A stretch of 64,000 nucleotides of DNA, from assembly GCF_018614075.1 (NCBI RefSeq), contig NZ_JAGGOZ010000045.1, forward strand, positions 1 through 64,000. Direction: 5' to 3'. The stretch comes from Streptomyces sp. ISL-94 (GTDB lineage: Bacteria > Actinomycetota > Actinomycetes > Streptomycetales > Streptomycetaceae). The notes below the pieces were generated by a model. The model searched no databases. It worked only from the letters and a program-made list of their open reading frames with translations, and had not been told where the DNA came from. The position numbers and the translations under genes are program-made. Shown here piece by piece: positions 8,837 through 17,303 of the stretch. The first letter of the stretch is position 1; each line of letters opens with the position of its first letter.

Positions 8837-10030
8837 ATGACTGTCTGTGCCATCAAGATGACGACCACGGCCCCGTTCACGATCGCCGCGGACGGGTCGT
8901 ACGCCGCCCGGCTCGCCGGGGAAGGAGAGTTGCGCTTCGCGGAGCGCTGGACCCTGGCCGGCCCCGAGCCGTACGCGGTGCCGCTGCCGCTCGCGCAGCC
9001 CGAGGAGGCCGACAGCGAGGTGCTGCCGCTGGCCGACGGGCGGGTGCTGATCCACCGGCGGGTGGCGGACCGGCACGCCTTCGCGCTGCTGTACCCGACG
9101 GGCGGCGCCGCGGCCGGGCCGCGCACCGGTGAGCTCCCGCTGGGCTCGGTGGCGGCGCCGGAGGGCGCCGGGAAGGACGGGGCCGGGGAGGACGGAGCCG
9201 GGAAGGAGGGGGCCGGGAAGGACGGAGCCGGGAAGGACGGGGCCGGGAAGGACGGAGCCGGGAAGGACGGGGCCGGGAAGGAGCCGCGGGTCCGCCTGCT
9301 GCCGCCGTCCCCGGACGGACGCGGCGCCTTCGCCCTGGCCGTGGGGGATACCGCGACGACCGTCTGGCAGGTGGCCGGGGGAGCTTTCGGGCCGGTCGCC
9401 CGGATCCCGGGCCGCTGCTCCGGCGGCGTCTGGCTGGACCGCACGGGCCGGATGCTGGCCCTGGACCGGGAACTGGACGGCATCACCAAGGCCGTCGCCG
9501 TGGACCTCGGACGCGGCGGCGAGGTCTCCCCGCTGCTCCAGATCGCCGAGGACAGCGACGACCGGCTCCTCCTGGCCGACCCGGACAGCGGTCTGCTGCT
9601 GCTCCGCTCCGACGCGCCCGGGGAATCGCGCCTGGGATGGGGCGTGTTGGGCAGCTCCCTGCCGGTCCGCTTCCCGGAGTGCCTGCGGCTGGAGGACGCG
9701 ACCCCGTTCGCCGTCCAGCCGGGCCAGGCCCTGATGCCGGAGACCTGCGGGGTCGCGTTCCGGTCGGCCGACGGCGGTATCGTCCTGTGGCGCCCCGCCG
9801 ACCGGCACGTCTTCCGGCTTCCCGCACCCGCGGGCTGGCTCGGCGGTGCGGGCCTGTGGAGCCCCGAGGGCCGCCTGCACCTCCCGTACACGACCCCCGA
9901 AGTCCCCTGCGGGATCGTCGGGCTGACCCTGCCGGTCTCCCCTCCCCCGCCGGTCCGCCTGGACCCGCCGCCGCCGGCCCGGGCGCCGCGCCCCGTACCG
10001 CTCCAGCAGGCGCCGCTCAGTCGTGCTTGA
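8837..10030 (+). CDS. Hypothetical beta-propeller-like protein with GAGKD repeats
   Basis: A 397-residue protein starting at ATG 8837 behind a strong GGAGGTGA. Repeated short strand-turn patterns (PLADGRVLIHRRVADRHAFALL, SGGVWLDRTGRMLALDRE, LLLADPDSGLLLL) suggest a WD/beta-propeller-like fold, but I recognise no family. Residues about 110-149 are eight tandem copies of a pentapeptide G-A-G-K/E-D/E, a charged spacer splitting the first blade-like region from the rest. No signal peptide or membrane segment. The last 14 nt overlap the convergent SDR gene, a tail-to-tail overlap unusual enough to link their expression. Confidence 0.75.
   Translation: MTVCAIKMTTTAPFTIAADGSYAARLAGEGELRFAERWTLAGPEPYAVPLPLAQPEEADSEVLPLADGRVLIHRRVADRHAFALLYPTGGAAAGPRTGELPLGSVAAPEGAGKDGAGEDGAGKEGAGKDGAGKDGAGKDGAGKDGAGKEPRVRLLPPSPDGRGAFALAVGDTATTVWQVAGGAFGPVARIPGRCSGGVWLDRTGRMLALDRELDGITKAVAVDLGRGGEVSPLLQIAEDSDDRLLLADPDSGLLLLRSDAPGESRLGWGVLGSSLPVRFPECLRLEDATPFAVQPGQALMPETCGVAFRSADGGIVLWRPADRHVFRLPAPAGWLGGAGLWSPEGRLHLPYTTPEVPCGIVGLTLPVSPPPPVRLDPPPPARAPRPVPLQQAPLSRA
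9164..9283. repeat. 15-bp minisatellite, eight copies, coding GAGKD
   Basis: Eight tandem 15-bp units (consensus GGRGCCGGGAAGGAC) within the hypothetical gene at 8837-10030. Units differ only at a few positions, pointing to recent expansion. In-frame copy-number change is expected between strains. Confidence 0.9.
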
Positions 10031-10958
10031 GGCCCAGGACCTCCGTCGCGGCGAAGGTCTCGTTCGCCGGGCGGGAGTCGTAGTGCGGGGTCAGGAGCCC
10101 GTCGAGCTCCTCGTACGAGAAGGCCTCCTTGGCCGTGTCGAACTTGGCCGCCACACGCGGGCGTTCCATCACGGCCACGATCCCGCCGTGCACGACGAAC
10201 AGCTGCCCGTTGGCCTTGGCCGAGGCGGGTGAGGCCAGGTAGCCGACGAGCGGGGAGACGTGCTCGGGAGCCAGCGGGTCCAGCTTGCCCTCCTCCGGGA
10301 CCTGGAAGCCCGCGAAGACGTCCTCGGTCATGCGGGTGCGGGCCCGCGGGCAGATGGCGTTGGCCGTCACCCCGTACTTCGCCAGGGCCAGGGCGGTCGA
10401 GGTGGTCAGGCCCACGATGCCGCCCTTGGCGGCCGCGTAGTTCGGCTGGCCGGCCGAGCCGCCCAGGAAGGCCTCGGAGGAGGTGTTGACGATCCGGCCG
10501 TAGACCGGGCCGCCCGCCGCCTTCGACCGCTCGCGCCAGTGCACGGAGGCGAAGTGGGTGGTGTTGAAGTGGCCCTTGAGGTGGACCCGGATCACCGAGT
10601 CCCATTCCGCCTCCGACATGGAGAAGATCATCCGGTCGCGCAGGATGCCCGCGTTGTTGACCAGGATGTCGAGCTTCCCGAAGCTGCTCACCGCCAGGTC
10701 GACCAGCTCGCGCGCCTGCTCGGAGTCGGCCACGTCGCCGAGGTGCGCGACCGCCCGGCCGCCCGCGGCGCGGAGCTCCTCGGCCACCTCCTCGGCCGGC
10801 GCGGCCGAGGCCTCCCCGGAGCCGTCCCGTCCGGGCTGCCCGAAGTCGTTGACGACCACGCTCGCGCCGAGCCGCGCGAGCTCGATCGCCTCGGCCCGGC
10901 CGAGCCCGCGGCCCGCGCCCGTGACGATGGCGGAAAGTCCCTCAAGTGGCAGTGACAT
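10017..10958 (-). CDS. Short-chain dehydrogenase, Hsd4A-like
   Basis: A 313-residue NAD(P)-dependent SDR. The cofactor motif TGAGRGLGRAEAIELARLGA is at residues 12-31, NNAG near 98, the catalytic Ser in NTSSEAF and the YxxxK as YAAAKGG. The sequence after residue 250 extends beyond classical 250-residue SDRs, as in the hydroxyacyl-CoA dehydrogenases of steroid and peroxisome-type beta-oxidation (Hsd4A of mycobacteria, multifunctional enzyme type 2). That fits the MaoC hydratase and alcohol dehydrogenase upstream in the same direction. Likely role: 3-hydroxyacyl-CoA to 3-ketoacyl-CoA oxidation during side-chain shortening. The catalytic loop reads ICPRARTRMTE rather than PG-A, typical of this subgroup. 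Confidence 0.85.
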   Translation of the reverse strand: MSLPLEGLSAIVTGAGRGLGRAEAIELARLGASVVVNDFGQPGRDGSGEASAAPAEEVAEELRAAGGRAVAHLGDVADSEQARELVDLAVSSFGKLDILVNNAGILRDRMIFSMSEAEWDSVIRVHLKGHFNTTHFASVHWRERSKAAGGPVYGRIVNTSSEAFLGGSAGQPNYAAAKGGIVGLTTSTALALAKYGVTANAICPRARTRMTEDVFAGFQVPEEGKLDPLAPEHVSPLVGYLASPASAKANGQLFVVHGGIVAVMERPRVAAKFDTAKEAFSYEELDGLLTPHYDSRPANETFAATEVLGLKHD

Positions 10959-10993
10959 CCGTACGGTTCCTCTCGGAGCTGGTCGGCGGGGCG

Positions 10994-12070
10994 TCAGAGT
11001 TCGATGCAGGTGCGCAGGGCGACGCCCGTGCGCATCTGGTCGAGGGCGTCGTTGATCTCGGCCAGGTGCACCCGGTGGGTGATCAGGTTCGCCAGGTCGA
11101 TCCGGCCGGCCCGCCACAGCGCGATGGTGCGCTCGTAGGAGCGGAGCACGTCCCCGCCCCCGTACATCGAGGGCAGGATCTTCTTCTCGTCGAAGAACAG
11201 CGAGAACATGTTGACCTGGAAGTTGTCGTCGAGGGCGCCGGCGCCGACCACGACGACCGAGCCGCCGCGCCGCGTCATCTCGTACGCCTTGTGCGCGGTC
11301 GCGGACTTGCCGACGACCTCGAAGACGTAGTCGAAGCCCTCGCCGGCCGTGATCCGGTTCTTGGCGTCGGCGAACTCCTCCGGGGAGACCGCCTCGGTGG
11401 CGCCGAACCGCAGCGCCGCCTCGCGCCGCGAGGCCACCGGGTCCACGGCGATGATCTGCGCCGCGCCCTGGACCTTGGCGCCCTGGATGACGGATATGCC
11501 GACGCCGCCGCAGCCGATGACGGCGACCGAGGAACCGGCTTCCACCTTGGCGGTGTTGATGGCCGCGCCGAGTCCGGTGGTGACGCCGCAGCCGATGAGC
11601 GCCGCGATGTCGAAGGGCAGGTCGTCGGGGATCGGGATGGCGCAGGCGGCCGGGACGACCATCTCCTCGGAGAAGGTGCCGGTGCCGGCGAAGCCGAAGA
11701 TCTCGGTGCCCGCCCGCTTGAAGTTGGGGGTGGCGACGTTCCCGAAGGCCTCCAGGCACAGGTGGCCCTGGCCGCGCCTGCAGGAGGGGCAGTGGCCGCA
11801 CGGCGGCAGCCAGCAGACGAGGACCCGGTCGCCGATCGCGTGGCTGGTGACTCCGTCGCCGATGTCCGTGATCACGCCGGAGCCCTCGTGGCCCGGGATG
11901 AAGGGGGCGGGCTGGGGCAGTACGCCGCTCATCGCGGAGAGGTCGGAGTGGCACAGGCCGGTGGCCTTGACGCGGATCCTGACCTTGCCGGGGCCGAAAC
12001 CCACGGCCTCCATGTCGTCGACGACTTCGAGCTTGTCCTGGCCGATCTCGCTCTGCAGTGCTGCGCGCAC
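10994..12070 (-). CDS. Zinc-dependent alcohol dehydrogenase (class III-like)
   Basis: A 358-residue medium-chain dehydrogenase. The catalytic zinc ligand is in GLCHSDLSAM and PGHEGSGV, and the structural zinc loop CGHCPSCRRGQGHLC is complete. The nucleotide-binding motif VIGCGGVGISV is near residue 190 with VDPVASRREAA following, so NAD is likely. GTG 12070 is chosen because AAGGAG lies 7 bases upstream. It sits 29 nt downstream of the MaoC gene and 35 nt upstream of the SDR, forming a three-gene operon. In this context it may oxidise a terminal hydroxyl of a steroid or lipid side chain; substrate is inferred. Confidence 0.9.
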   Translation of the reverse strand: MRAALQSEIGQDKLEVVDDMEAVGFGPGKVRIRVKATGLCHSDLSAMSGVLPQPAPFIPGHEGSGVITDIGDGVTSHAIGDRVLVCWLPPCGHCPSCRRGQGHLCLEAFGNVATPNFKRAGTEIFGFAGTGTFSEEMVVPAACAIPIPDDLPFDIAALIGCGVTTGLGAAINTAKVEAGSSVAVIGCGGVGISVIQGAKVQGAAQIIAVDPVASRREAALRFGATEAVSPEEFADAKNRITAGEGFDYVFEVVGKSATAHKAYEMTRRGGSVVVVGAGALDDNFQVNMFSLFFDEKKILPSMYGGGDVLRSYERTIALWRAGRIDLANLITHRVHLAEINDALDQMRTGVALRTCIEL

Positions 12071-12099
12071 GGTGCGGCTCCTTGGGGCGTCTGTGGATG

Positions 12100-12954
12100 C
12101 TACGAGTGTTCGACGACGGTGTCGGCGAGGACGGGCGCGTCGTCCCGTTCGACGGCGGTCACCGACACCAGGACGCGGCCGGTCTCCTGCCACATCCGGA
12201 TGCGCAGCGTCTCGCCCGGGAAGACGATCCCGGCGAAGCGCGTGCGGTAGGCGCGGACCCGGGACACGTCCCCGCCGAGGGCGGTGTCGACGACGGCCTT
12301 GAGGGTCATCCCGTACGAGCACAGGCCGTGCAGGATCGGCTTGTCGAAGCCGGCCAGCTTGGCGAACTCGGGGTCCGCGTGCAGGGGGTTCCAGTCGCCG
12401 GAGAGGCGGTAGAGGAGCCCCTGGTCCTCGCGGATGTGCCGCTCCTCGGTGCGGTCGGGGGCCCGCTCGGGCAGTTCCTCCCTGACGGAGGGGCCGCGGT
12501 CGCCGCCGAATCCGCCCTCTCCCCGTACGAAGATCTGCGCGTCGCTGGTCCACAGCGGCCCGTCGGCGTCCGCGACCTCGGTGCGCAGCACGATGACGGC
12601 CGCCTTGCCCTTGTCGTAGAGGGCGGCGATCTTGGCGGTGGAGGTGGCGCTGCCCTTGACGGGAATGGGCCGGTGCAGCTCGATGGACTGGCCGCCGTGC
12701 AGGACGTTGGCGAGGTTGATCTCGATCCCGGGGGCGGCGAGCCCGCCCATCATGGCCATGCCGGCGCCGGCGACGGTCGCGAAGCTGGGGAGGACGTGGA
12801 GTTGGGACTCCAGGGTGTAGCGCAGCTCGTCGGGGTCGGTGGCCGGGAGTCCGGCGCCGAGGCCGAGGTGGTAGAGCTGGATGTCCTTGTGGTCCCAGCC
12901 GATGTCCCCCTGGCGGGGGTCGGCTGCGAGGGCCCTGGCGGCATCGATCGGCAT
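12100..12954 (-). CDS. MaoC-family 2-enoyl-CoA hydratase, Hsd4B-like
   Basis: A 284-residue double hot-dog hydratase. The N-terminal half carries the phrase DIQLYHLGLGAG and the C-terminal half the catalytic hydratase-2 motif (SGDWNPLHADPEFAKLAGF, then ILHGLCSYG), where the Asp and His activate water. Both length and wording closely resemble mycobacterial Hsd4B (Rv3538), a KstR-controlled enoyl-CoA hydratase of steroid side-chain beta-oxidation. It is the first gene of the operon with the alcohol dehydrogenase and SDR, and directly downstream of a perfect KstR-type palindrome (13048-13075), so control by KstR is a strong inference. Confidence 0.9.
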   Translation of the reverse strand: MPIDAARALAADPRQGDIGWDHKDIQLYHLGLGAGLPATDPDELRYTLESQLHVLPSFATVAGAGMAMMGGLAAPGIEINLANVLHGGQSIELHRPIPVKGSATSTAKIAALYDKGKAAVIVLRTEVADADGPLWTSDAQIFVRGEGGFGGDRGPSVREELPERAPDRTEERHIREDQGLLYRLSGDWNPLHADPEFAKLAGFDKPILHGLCSYGMTLKAVVDTALGGDVSRVRAYRTRFAGIVFPGETLRIRMWQETGRVLVSVTAVERDDAPVLADTVVEHS

Positions 12955-13047
12955 GAGGATGCTGCTCCCTGTCTTTGAAAACGGGGGCCTTGGAAGACCT
13001 CGGTGCGGCCGTCCGCACCGTCGGCCGCACCGAGGTCGTATGCGGGT

Positions 13048-13075
13048 CCGGTTCTAGAACGCGTTCTAGAACCGG
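13048..13075. promoter_or_regulatory. 28-bp perfect palindrome containing a KstR-type operator
   Basis: The 28 bases are exactly self-complementary. The centre, TAGAACGCGTTCTA (13055-13068), fits the KstR consensus TNNAACNNGTTNNA at every fixed position. It lies about 95 bp upstream of the MaoC start and between that operon and the plus-strand gene at 13197. A KstR gene is present at 44684. Repression relieved by an acyl-CoA thioester is the known mode for the family. Confidence 0.75.
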
Positions 13076-13196
13076 CTGGTGAGGAATGTATAACGCACGC
13101 CCCAGCACTTGGGAAGGCTCCTGACTTCACGTCAGATCAACTTTCGGCAAGGCGTGTTGCGCGTAGTCCGGGGCGCGTGGCCCGTAGCCTTCGCGG

Positions 13197-13565
13197 GTGG
13201 ACGAAATGCCCGTGAACCACCGTCCGACCCGTTCCCTGCGGGTCCTGCTGGACCCGCCCGACGCCGCCCTCGCCCTGCGGCTCGGCCTCCAGCCGGACAT
13301 CGAGGTGGTGTCCTCGGTCATGGCCCGCCCGGCGGTGGCCCTGGTGGAGGCTTCCGGATCCGTGCCCGCGCTGCTGGCGGAGGATCCGGAGTGCCGGGTG
13401 CTGGTCCTGACGGGCTCGGCGCACCCGGGCCTGGCGGCCGCGGTCCTGACGGCGGGCGCGGCGGGCCTGGTCCTGCGCGACGGCCCGATCGAGGACCTGG
13501 CGGACGCGATCCGCCGCGCATCCATGGGCGAAACGGTGGTGGACCCCGCCCTCGGCGCTCCTTAG
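13197..13565 (+). CDS. Truncated response-regulator receiver-like protein
   Basis: A 122-residue protein that resembles only a CheY-like receiver domain: RVLLDPPDAALALRLGL at the start, a hydrophobic strand CRVLVLTGSAHP, then AGAAGLVLRDGPIEDLADAIRRASMG, the usual NarL-type end of receiver. The phospho-acceptor Asp region is poorly conserved (AEDPECRVL), and there is no LuxR DNA-binding domain. It may be an atypical stand-alone receiver or a decayed regulator. GTG 13197 gives MDEMPVNH; ATG 13206 is an alternative. Function uncertain. Confidence 0.55.
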   Translation: MDEMPVNHRPTRSLRVLLDPPDAALALRLGLQPDIEVVSSVMARPAVALVEASGSVPALLAEDPECRVLVLTGSAHPGLAAAVLTAGAAGLVLRDGPIEDLADAIRRASMGETVVDPALGAP

Positions 13566-13625
13566 TCCGACCCAACCGGTCTTTCGTGCCGGGAGTTTGC
13601 CCGACGGCCGGCCACGCCTCTTCAT

Positions 13626-14279
13626 TTGCCCTGGAAATACAGCAGGGTTCGAAGAAATGGAGAATTCGGTTCGACGGACTGCGGAATCACGGAGCCGACA
13701 GTCGCCCGGGTCCGGTTCACCGCCCGCTCCAACCGCACCTCGGAAACCACCGCGGCCGGCGCCACCAGAGCGGCCTGCCCGACCTCGGGCGGCACCACCG
13801 TCAACCACACCTACGACAGCGCCGACCGCATCACCGACAGCGGCTACACGTACGACGCCTTCGGGCGCACGACGGCCCTTCCGGGCACCACCGTCGGTTA
13901 CTACAACAACGATCTGGTGCGCCAGCAGACCATCGGTGCCAAGCGCCAGACCTGGCAGCTCGACGCGTCCCTGCGCTTCCGCTCCTGGACGGTGGAGAGC
14001 AACGCCACCGATACGTGGACGCAGACCGCGTCCAAGGTCAACCACTACGCGGCGGACGGCGACAGCCCGAGCTGGATCGTGGAGGGCGCCCAGGGGGGCG
14101 GCATCACCCGCATCGTAAGCTCGGCCGCCGGCGACTTCGCCGCGACCACCAACGCCACGGGCGCCACGGTGCTCCAGCTGACGAACATTCACGGTGACGT
14201 GGCCCTCCAGCTCCCGCTGAACACCACCCAGGCGCCCGTGGCGCTGGAGACCGACGAGTACGGCAACCGTTCCTCATCA
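13626..14279 (+). pseudogene. RHS/YD-repeat protein fragment
   Basis: An internal piece of a large RHS-repeat (polymorphic toxin type) gene. YD-repeat units are plain: TVNHTYDSADRITDSGYTYDAFGRTT, followed by TNIHGDVALQLPL and the pre-core phrase ETDEYGN. The protein normally continues into an RHS core and C-terminal toxin, but the frame is cut right after DEYGN, where a TnpB transposon remnant begins. The 5' side is also missing (no signal peptide or earlier repeats). It is therefore a fragment without start or end, a trace of a lost toxin locus. Confidence 0.8.
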
Positions 14280-14914
14280 GTGAGCAGGAGTGGGTCTTGG
14301 ACCCATTCCTGGTCGCTGCGGACATCCCGAACGGTTTTGGATGTCCTGGTCTGCCGCGTTCGCTCCGCGTCCGGCGACACGGATCGTGTCCGTGGTCCGG
14401 GGATGTGGGGGCGGGGTTCCTCACGCCCAAGGGTGCCCGGTTCGGCCTGGACGGTCCGATGCCCGCGACGATCGCTCTCGTCGTGGGGCGGTGCCGTCCG
14501 TCGCCGGATCGGGTGCCCTTGGGCGCGCCTGCCGATCGCGATGCTCGCCGCATCGTGACGGGTGGTGGTGCGAGTGGTGCTGGTAAGGGGCTTCTGCCAG
14601 TGCTGGGCGCCCCATTTTGAAGTGTAGGCCGGGTCGACGGCGATGATCGTGATGCCGGTCTGGTCGGCCATGGAGGTCAGGCGGGCACGCAGCTTCCCGG
14701 TGGGCATGCCGGAGATCAACTGGCGGAAGCGGCGCCTGCGGCCGTGCTTCTCGCGGGTCTTCTCCGCACCGAAGTCCAGGTCCTCGACCGCGATCGCCGC
14801 GACGCCGCAGGTCTTGGCCCAGTGCAGCAGCCGGGTGAGGGCGTGCCGTACCTGGGCGTCACGGTGGTTCGCGCTCCCGGTGAGGTCGTAGAAGAAGCGG
14901 CGCCTGAACGTCCA
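14268..14914 (-). mobile_element. IS200/IS605-type TnpB remnant with right-end hairpin
   Basis: The C-terminal half of a TnpB RNA-guided nuclease. The reading frame shows RRFFYDLTGSANHRDAQ, the RuvC-II glutamate in AIAVEDLDFGAEKTREKHG, the AVDPAYTSKWGAQHW segment and the RuvC-III Asp in RHDAASIAIGRR. The N-terminal half with the first catalytic Asp is absent, so the enzyme is dead. Beyond the stop region lies an 11-bp hairpin with TTG loop (14286-14310), the subterminal structure expected at the right end and at the 3' end of the omega RNA. The element joins the rhs fragment at about 14268-14280. No TnpA is seen. Confidence 0.75.
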
Positions 14915-15038
14915 CGGCCGCACCTCGGGCGACACGTCCGCGGGATTCCGGGGTGGATGTACAGGAACGGCGCCTACAACACCTGGGGCCGTCTCGCGCA
15001 GAAACCTGCGCCGGATCCTCTGGTAAACGCAATTCGAA

Positions 15039-15069
15039 GGGGTGGTGTGCGGAATTCGCACACCACCCC
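15039..15069. terminator. Strong hairpin, probable bidirectional terminator
   Basis: A 13-bp perfect stem (GGGGTGGTGTGCG with CGCACACCACCCC) around a GAATT loop. It separates the TnpB remnant from the frameshifted membrane-protein gene at 15123. The stretch from about 14915 to 15038 holds no gene I can support. Confidence 0.6.
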
Positions 15070-15122
15070 GTCCTTGCCCCTACGATGGCGCGAACCCCGA
15101 TACCGGGTGACCCCTGCAGACC

Positions 15123-15559
15123 GTGAAAGAAACCTTTCCCCACCGGATCAGGCAGGCCGCGATACGGGCCTGGAGCGAGCCGCTTTCCCGTACCTACGTC
15201 ATACTCCTCGGCTCTGTGCGCTGTGGGCCATGGCCGGCGGTGCCGGGCTGGGTGAGGGGAGCTGGCTTCCGCGTCACCTCTCGGTCATCCTGACCCTGCC
15301 CTGGCTCCTGGTGGTGCACCTCTTCCTCGCCGTCACCCAGGTCGACACCTGGCTGCTGGGGTACAGCTTCTACTTCGAATCGGCCGCCTGGCTCTTCGAG
15401 CCGCTCTGGGCGGTCTACTGCCTCGCCGCCGGGCTGTTCAACGCGGGCGCCCTCGCCCGCCTCTCCCGTTCCGCGCGGCGGTCCGGCACGGCCCCCTGGG
15501 TGGTACCGGTCGCCGCCGTCTGTTTCTTCGCGGCACTGTTCGGCGTCTGGCACGCCTGA
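15123..15559 (+). pseudogene. Frameshifted SCO4225-like small membrane protein
   Basis: Two overlapping reading frames together give one plausible membrane protein of about 145 residues. The first frame starts at GTG 15123 (KETFPHRIRQAARIRAW...SRTYVILLG). At about 15212 it loses sense, and the -1 frame continues smoothly (LCALWAMAGGAGLGEGSW, then membrane segments LTLPWLLVVHLFL, LAAGLFNAGALARL and VVPVAAVCFFAALFGVW) to 15559. A single missing C in GGCTCTGTG would restore it. The overall pattern recalls the SCO4225 family of Streptomyces membrane proteins. It could be a true pseudogene or a sequencing error. Confidence 0.6.
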
Positions 15560-15677
15560 GCCTCCCACGACGTGCGCCCGCCCCGCCGGTCCGGTGGGGA
15601 ACGGCGGGGCGGGGCGGTGACCGGCCGCCTCCGGCAGGGGTGCCATCGGCGGCCGGGGTACGAGGGGGCCTGCCGGG

Positions 15678-17141
15678 TCAGCGGGCCGCCACGGCCTCCG
15701 GCTCGGGGCGGGCCGCCGGGACCTCGGGCTCGGCCGGACCGGCGCCGGGCGGCTGCTTCTTGAGGGCCAGGGCGAGCAGGCCGCCGAGGATCAGCAGGAC
15801 ACCGCCGGCGATGCCGGCCATGCGCAGACCGGAGACCACATCCTCCTTGGCGGCCTCGGCGTAGGTACCGGTGAAGGTGGAGTTGGCGACGGCCACCAGG
15901 GCCGCGAGGCCGACCGCGCCGCCGACCTGCTGGGCGGTGGAGGCCATGGCTCCAGCCACGCCCTGCTCGGTGAGGTCCACTCCGGAGCCGGCGGAGGCGA
16001 AGACGGAGACGAAGACGAGTCCGCCGCCCAGACCCCAGAGCACGGAGCCGGGGAGCATCGCGTAGAAGGAGCCGCCGGTGGTCATGACGGCGGCGGTGAG
16101 GGCGATGCCCGCGCCGTTGACGATCATGCCGGTGGACAGGGTGCCGCGCATGCCGAAGCGCTCCATGAACTTCGGCGCGAGCTTGCCGGCTCCGATCATG
16201 GAGACCAGCGTCAGCGGCAGGAAGGCGAGGCCGGCCTCCAGCGGCGTGTAGCCGAGGACGGGCTGGATGTAGGTGGTGAAGACGTAGTACCCGCCGGACA
16301 GGCCGGTCTGGAAGATGAAGACGACGGCCATGGCGACGACCAGCGGCCGGTTCTTCAGCAGCCTCAGCGGCATCAGCGGGTCACGGGTCTTGGCCTCGGT
16401 GACGAAGAAGGCGACGAGCAGCACCGTGCCCAGGATGAGGGCGGTCAGCGGCGTGGGGTGCGTCCAGCCGTCCTCGGGGCCGGTGACCAGGCCGAAGACG
16501 ATGGCCGAGATGCCAACGGTGGCAAGTACGGCGCCGCGCAGGTCGAAGCCGCCGGAGGCGCCGGTCGCCGGGTCGGGGCGCAGCACCTTCGGTGCCGGGA
16601 TCAGGACGATCAGTGCGAACGGGATGTTGATGAAGAACACCCAGCGCCAGGAGGCCAGATCGGTCAGGACGCCACCGAAGAGCGCACCGGCGGCGAGGCC
16701 GAGCGAACCGGCCATGCCCCACATGCCGAAGGCCTTGATGCGGGCCTTGCCCTCGAAGGAGGTGGCGATGAGGGCGAGGACGGCCGGGAAGAGGAAGGCC
16801 CCGCCGATGCCCTGCACGAGGCGGGCGGCGATCAGGAGGCTCTGGGTGGTGGCCAGACCGCCGGCCAGGGAGGAGAGGGCGTAGAGGCTCAGTCCGACGA
16901 GGAAGAGCCGGCGCGCGCCGATCCGGTCGACGGCGCGGCCGCCGAAGAGGAGCAGGCCGCCGAAGGAGACGGCGTACGCCGAGACGACCCACTGGAGGGA
17001 CTGGGCGCTGAAGCCGAGGGACTGGCCGATGTCGGGCAGTGCCACGTACACGATGTTGTAGTCGACGGTGACGATGAACTGGGCGAAGGCCAGCAGGAAC
17101 AGGGTGAACCCTGCCCTCCGGGCAGGTGCCGTGGCAGGCAT
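15678..17141 (-). CDS. MFS drug-efflux transporter, 14-TM DHA2 family
   Basis: A 487-residue DHA2-type multidrug exporter driven by proton motive force. Hallmarks are the first segment FAQFIVTVDYNIVYVALPDIG (motif D1), the loop GGRAVDRIGARRLFL (motif A), the ARLVQGIGGAFLFPAVLALI motif C-like helix and about 14 hydrophobic segments. The long open frame upstream is a shadow; ATG 17141 gives the normal N-terminus (MPATAPARRAGFTLF). It is divergent from the TetR gene at 17304 across an AT-rich operator region, the standard arrangement of a self-regulated efflux pair. The substrate may be the product of the operon at 19-26 kb, which is an inference from proximity. Confidence 0.92.
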   Translation of the reverse strand: MPATAPARRAGFTLFLLAFAQFIVTVDYNIVYVALPDIGQSLGFSAQSLQWVVSAYAVSFGGLLLFGGRAVDRIGARRLFLVGLSLYALSSLAGGLATTQSLLIAARLVQGIGGAFLFPAVLALIATSFEGKARIKAFGMWGMAGSLGLAAGALFGGVLTDLASWRWVFFINIPFALIVLIPAPKVLRPDPATGASGGFDLRGAVLATVGISAIVFGLVTGPEDGWTHPTPLTALILGTVLLVAFFVTEAKTRDPLMPLRLLKNRPLVVAMAVVFIFQTGLSGGYYVFTTYIQPVLGYTPLEAGLAFLPLTLVSMIGAGKLAPKFMERFGMRGTLSTGMIVNGAGIALTAAVMTTGGSFYAMLPGSVLWGLGGGLVFVSVFASAGSGVDLTEQGVAGAMASTAQQVGGAVGLAALVAVANSTFTGTYAEAAKEDVVSGLRMAGIAGGVLLILGGLLALALKKQPPGAGPAEPEVPAARPEPEAVAAR

Positions 17142-17228
17142 GGGCACTCCAGGTAGGAAAAGCCGGTACGGCGGCGCGTCTGGGGCACCGCACTTGAGAC
17201 ACCATACTGAACGATGCTTAATTTCTGA

Positions 17229-17242
17229 ACAGTGTTTACTGT
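17229..17242. promoter_or_regulatory. Probable operator of the TetR/MFS pair
   Basis: Inverted repeat ACAGT-GTTT-ACTGT in the unusually AT-rich 162-bp gap between the two divergent genes. Its position 62 bp upstream of the TetR start and 88 bp from the MFS start suits control of both. Confidence 0.55.
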
Positions 17243-17303
17243 ACCAGGAGTACGCTAGCAACCGAACGTCGTATAGTTCTGGCCCCCGACAGAAGGACGA
17301 CAC

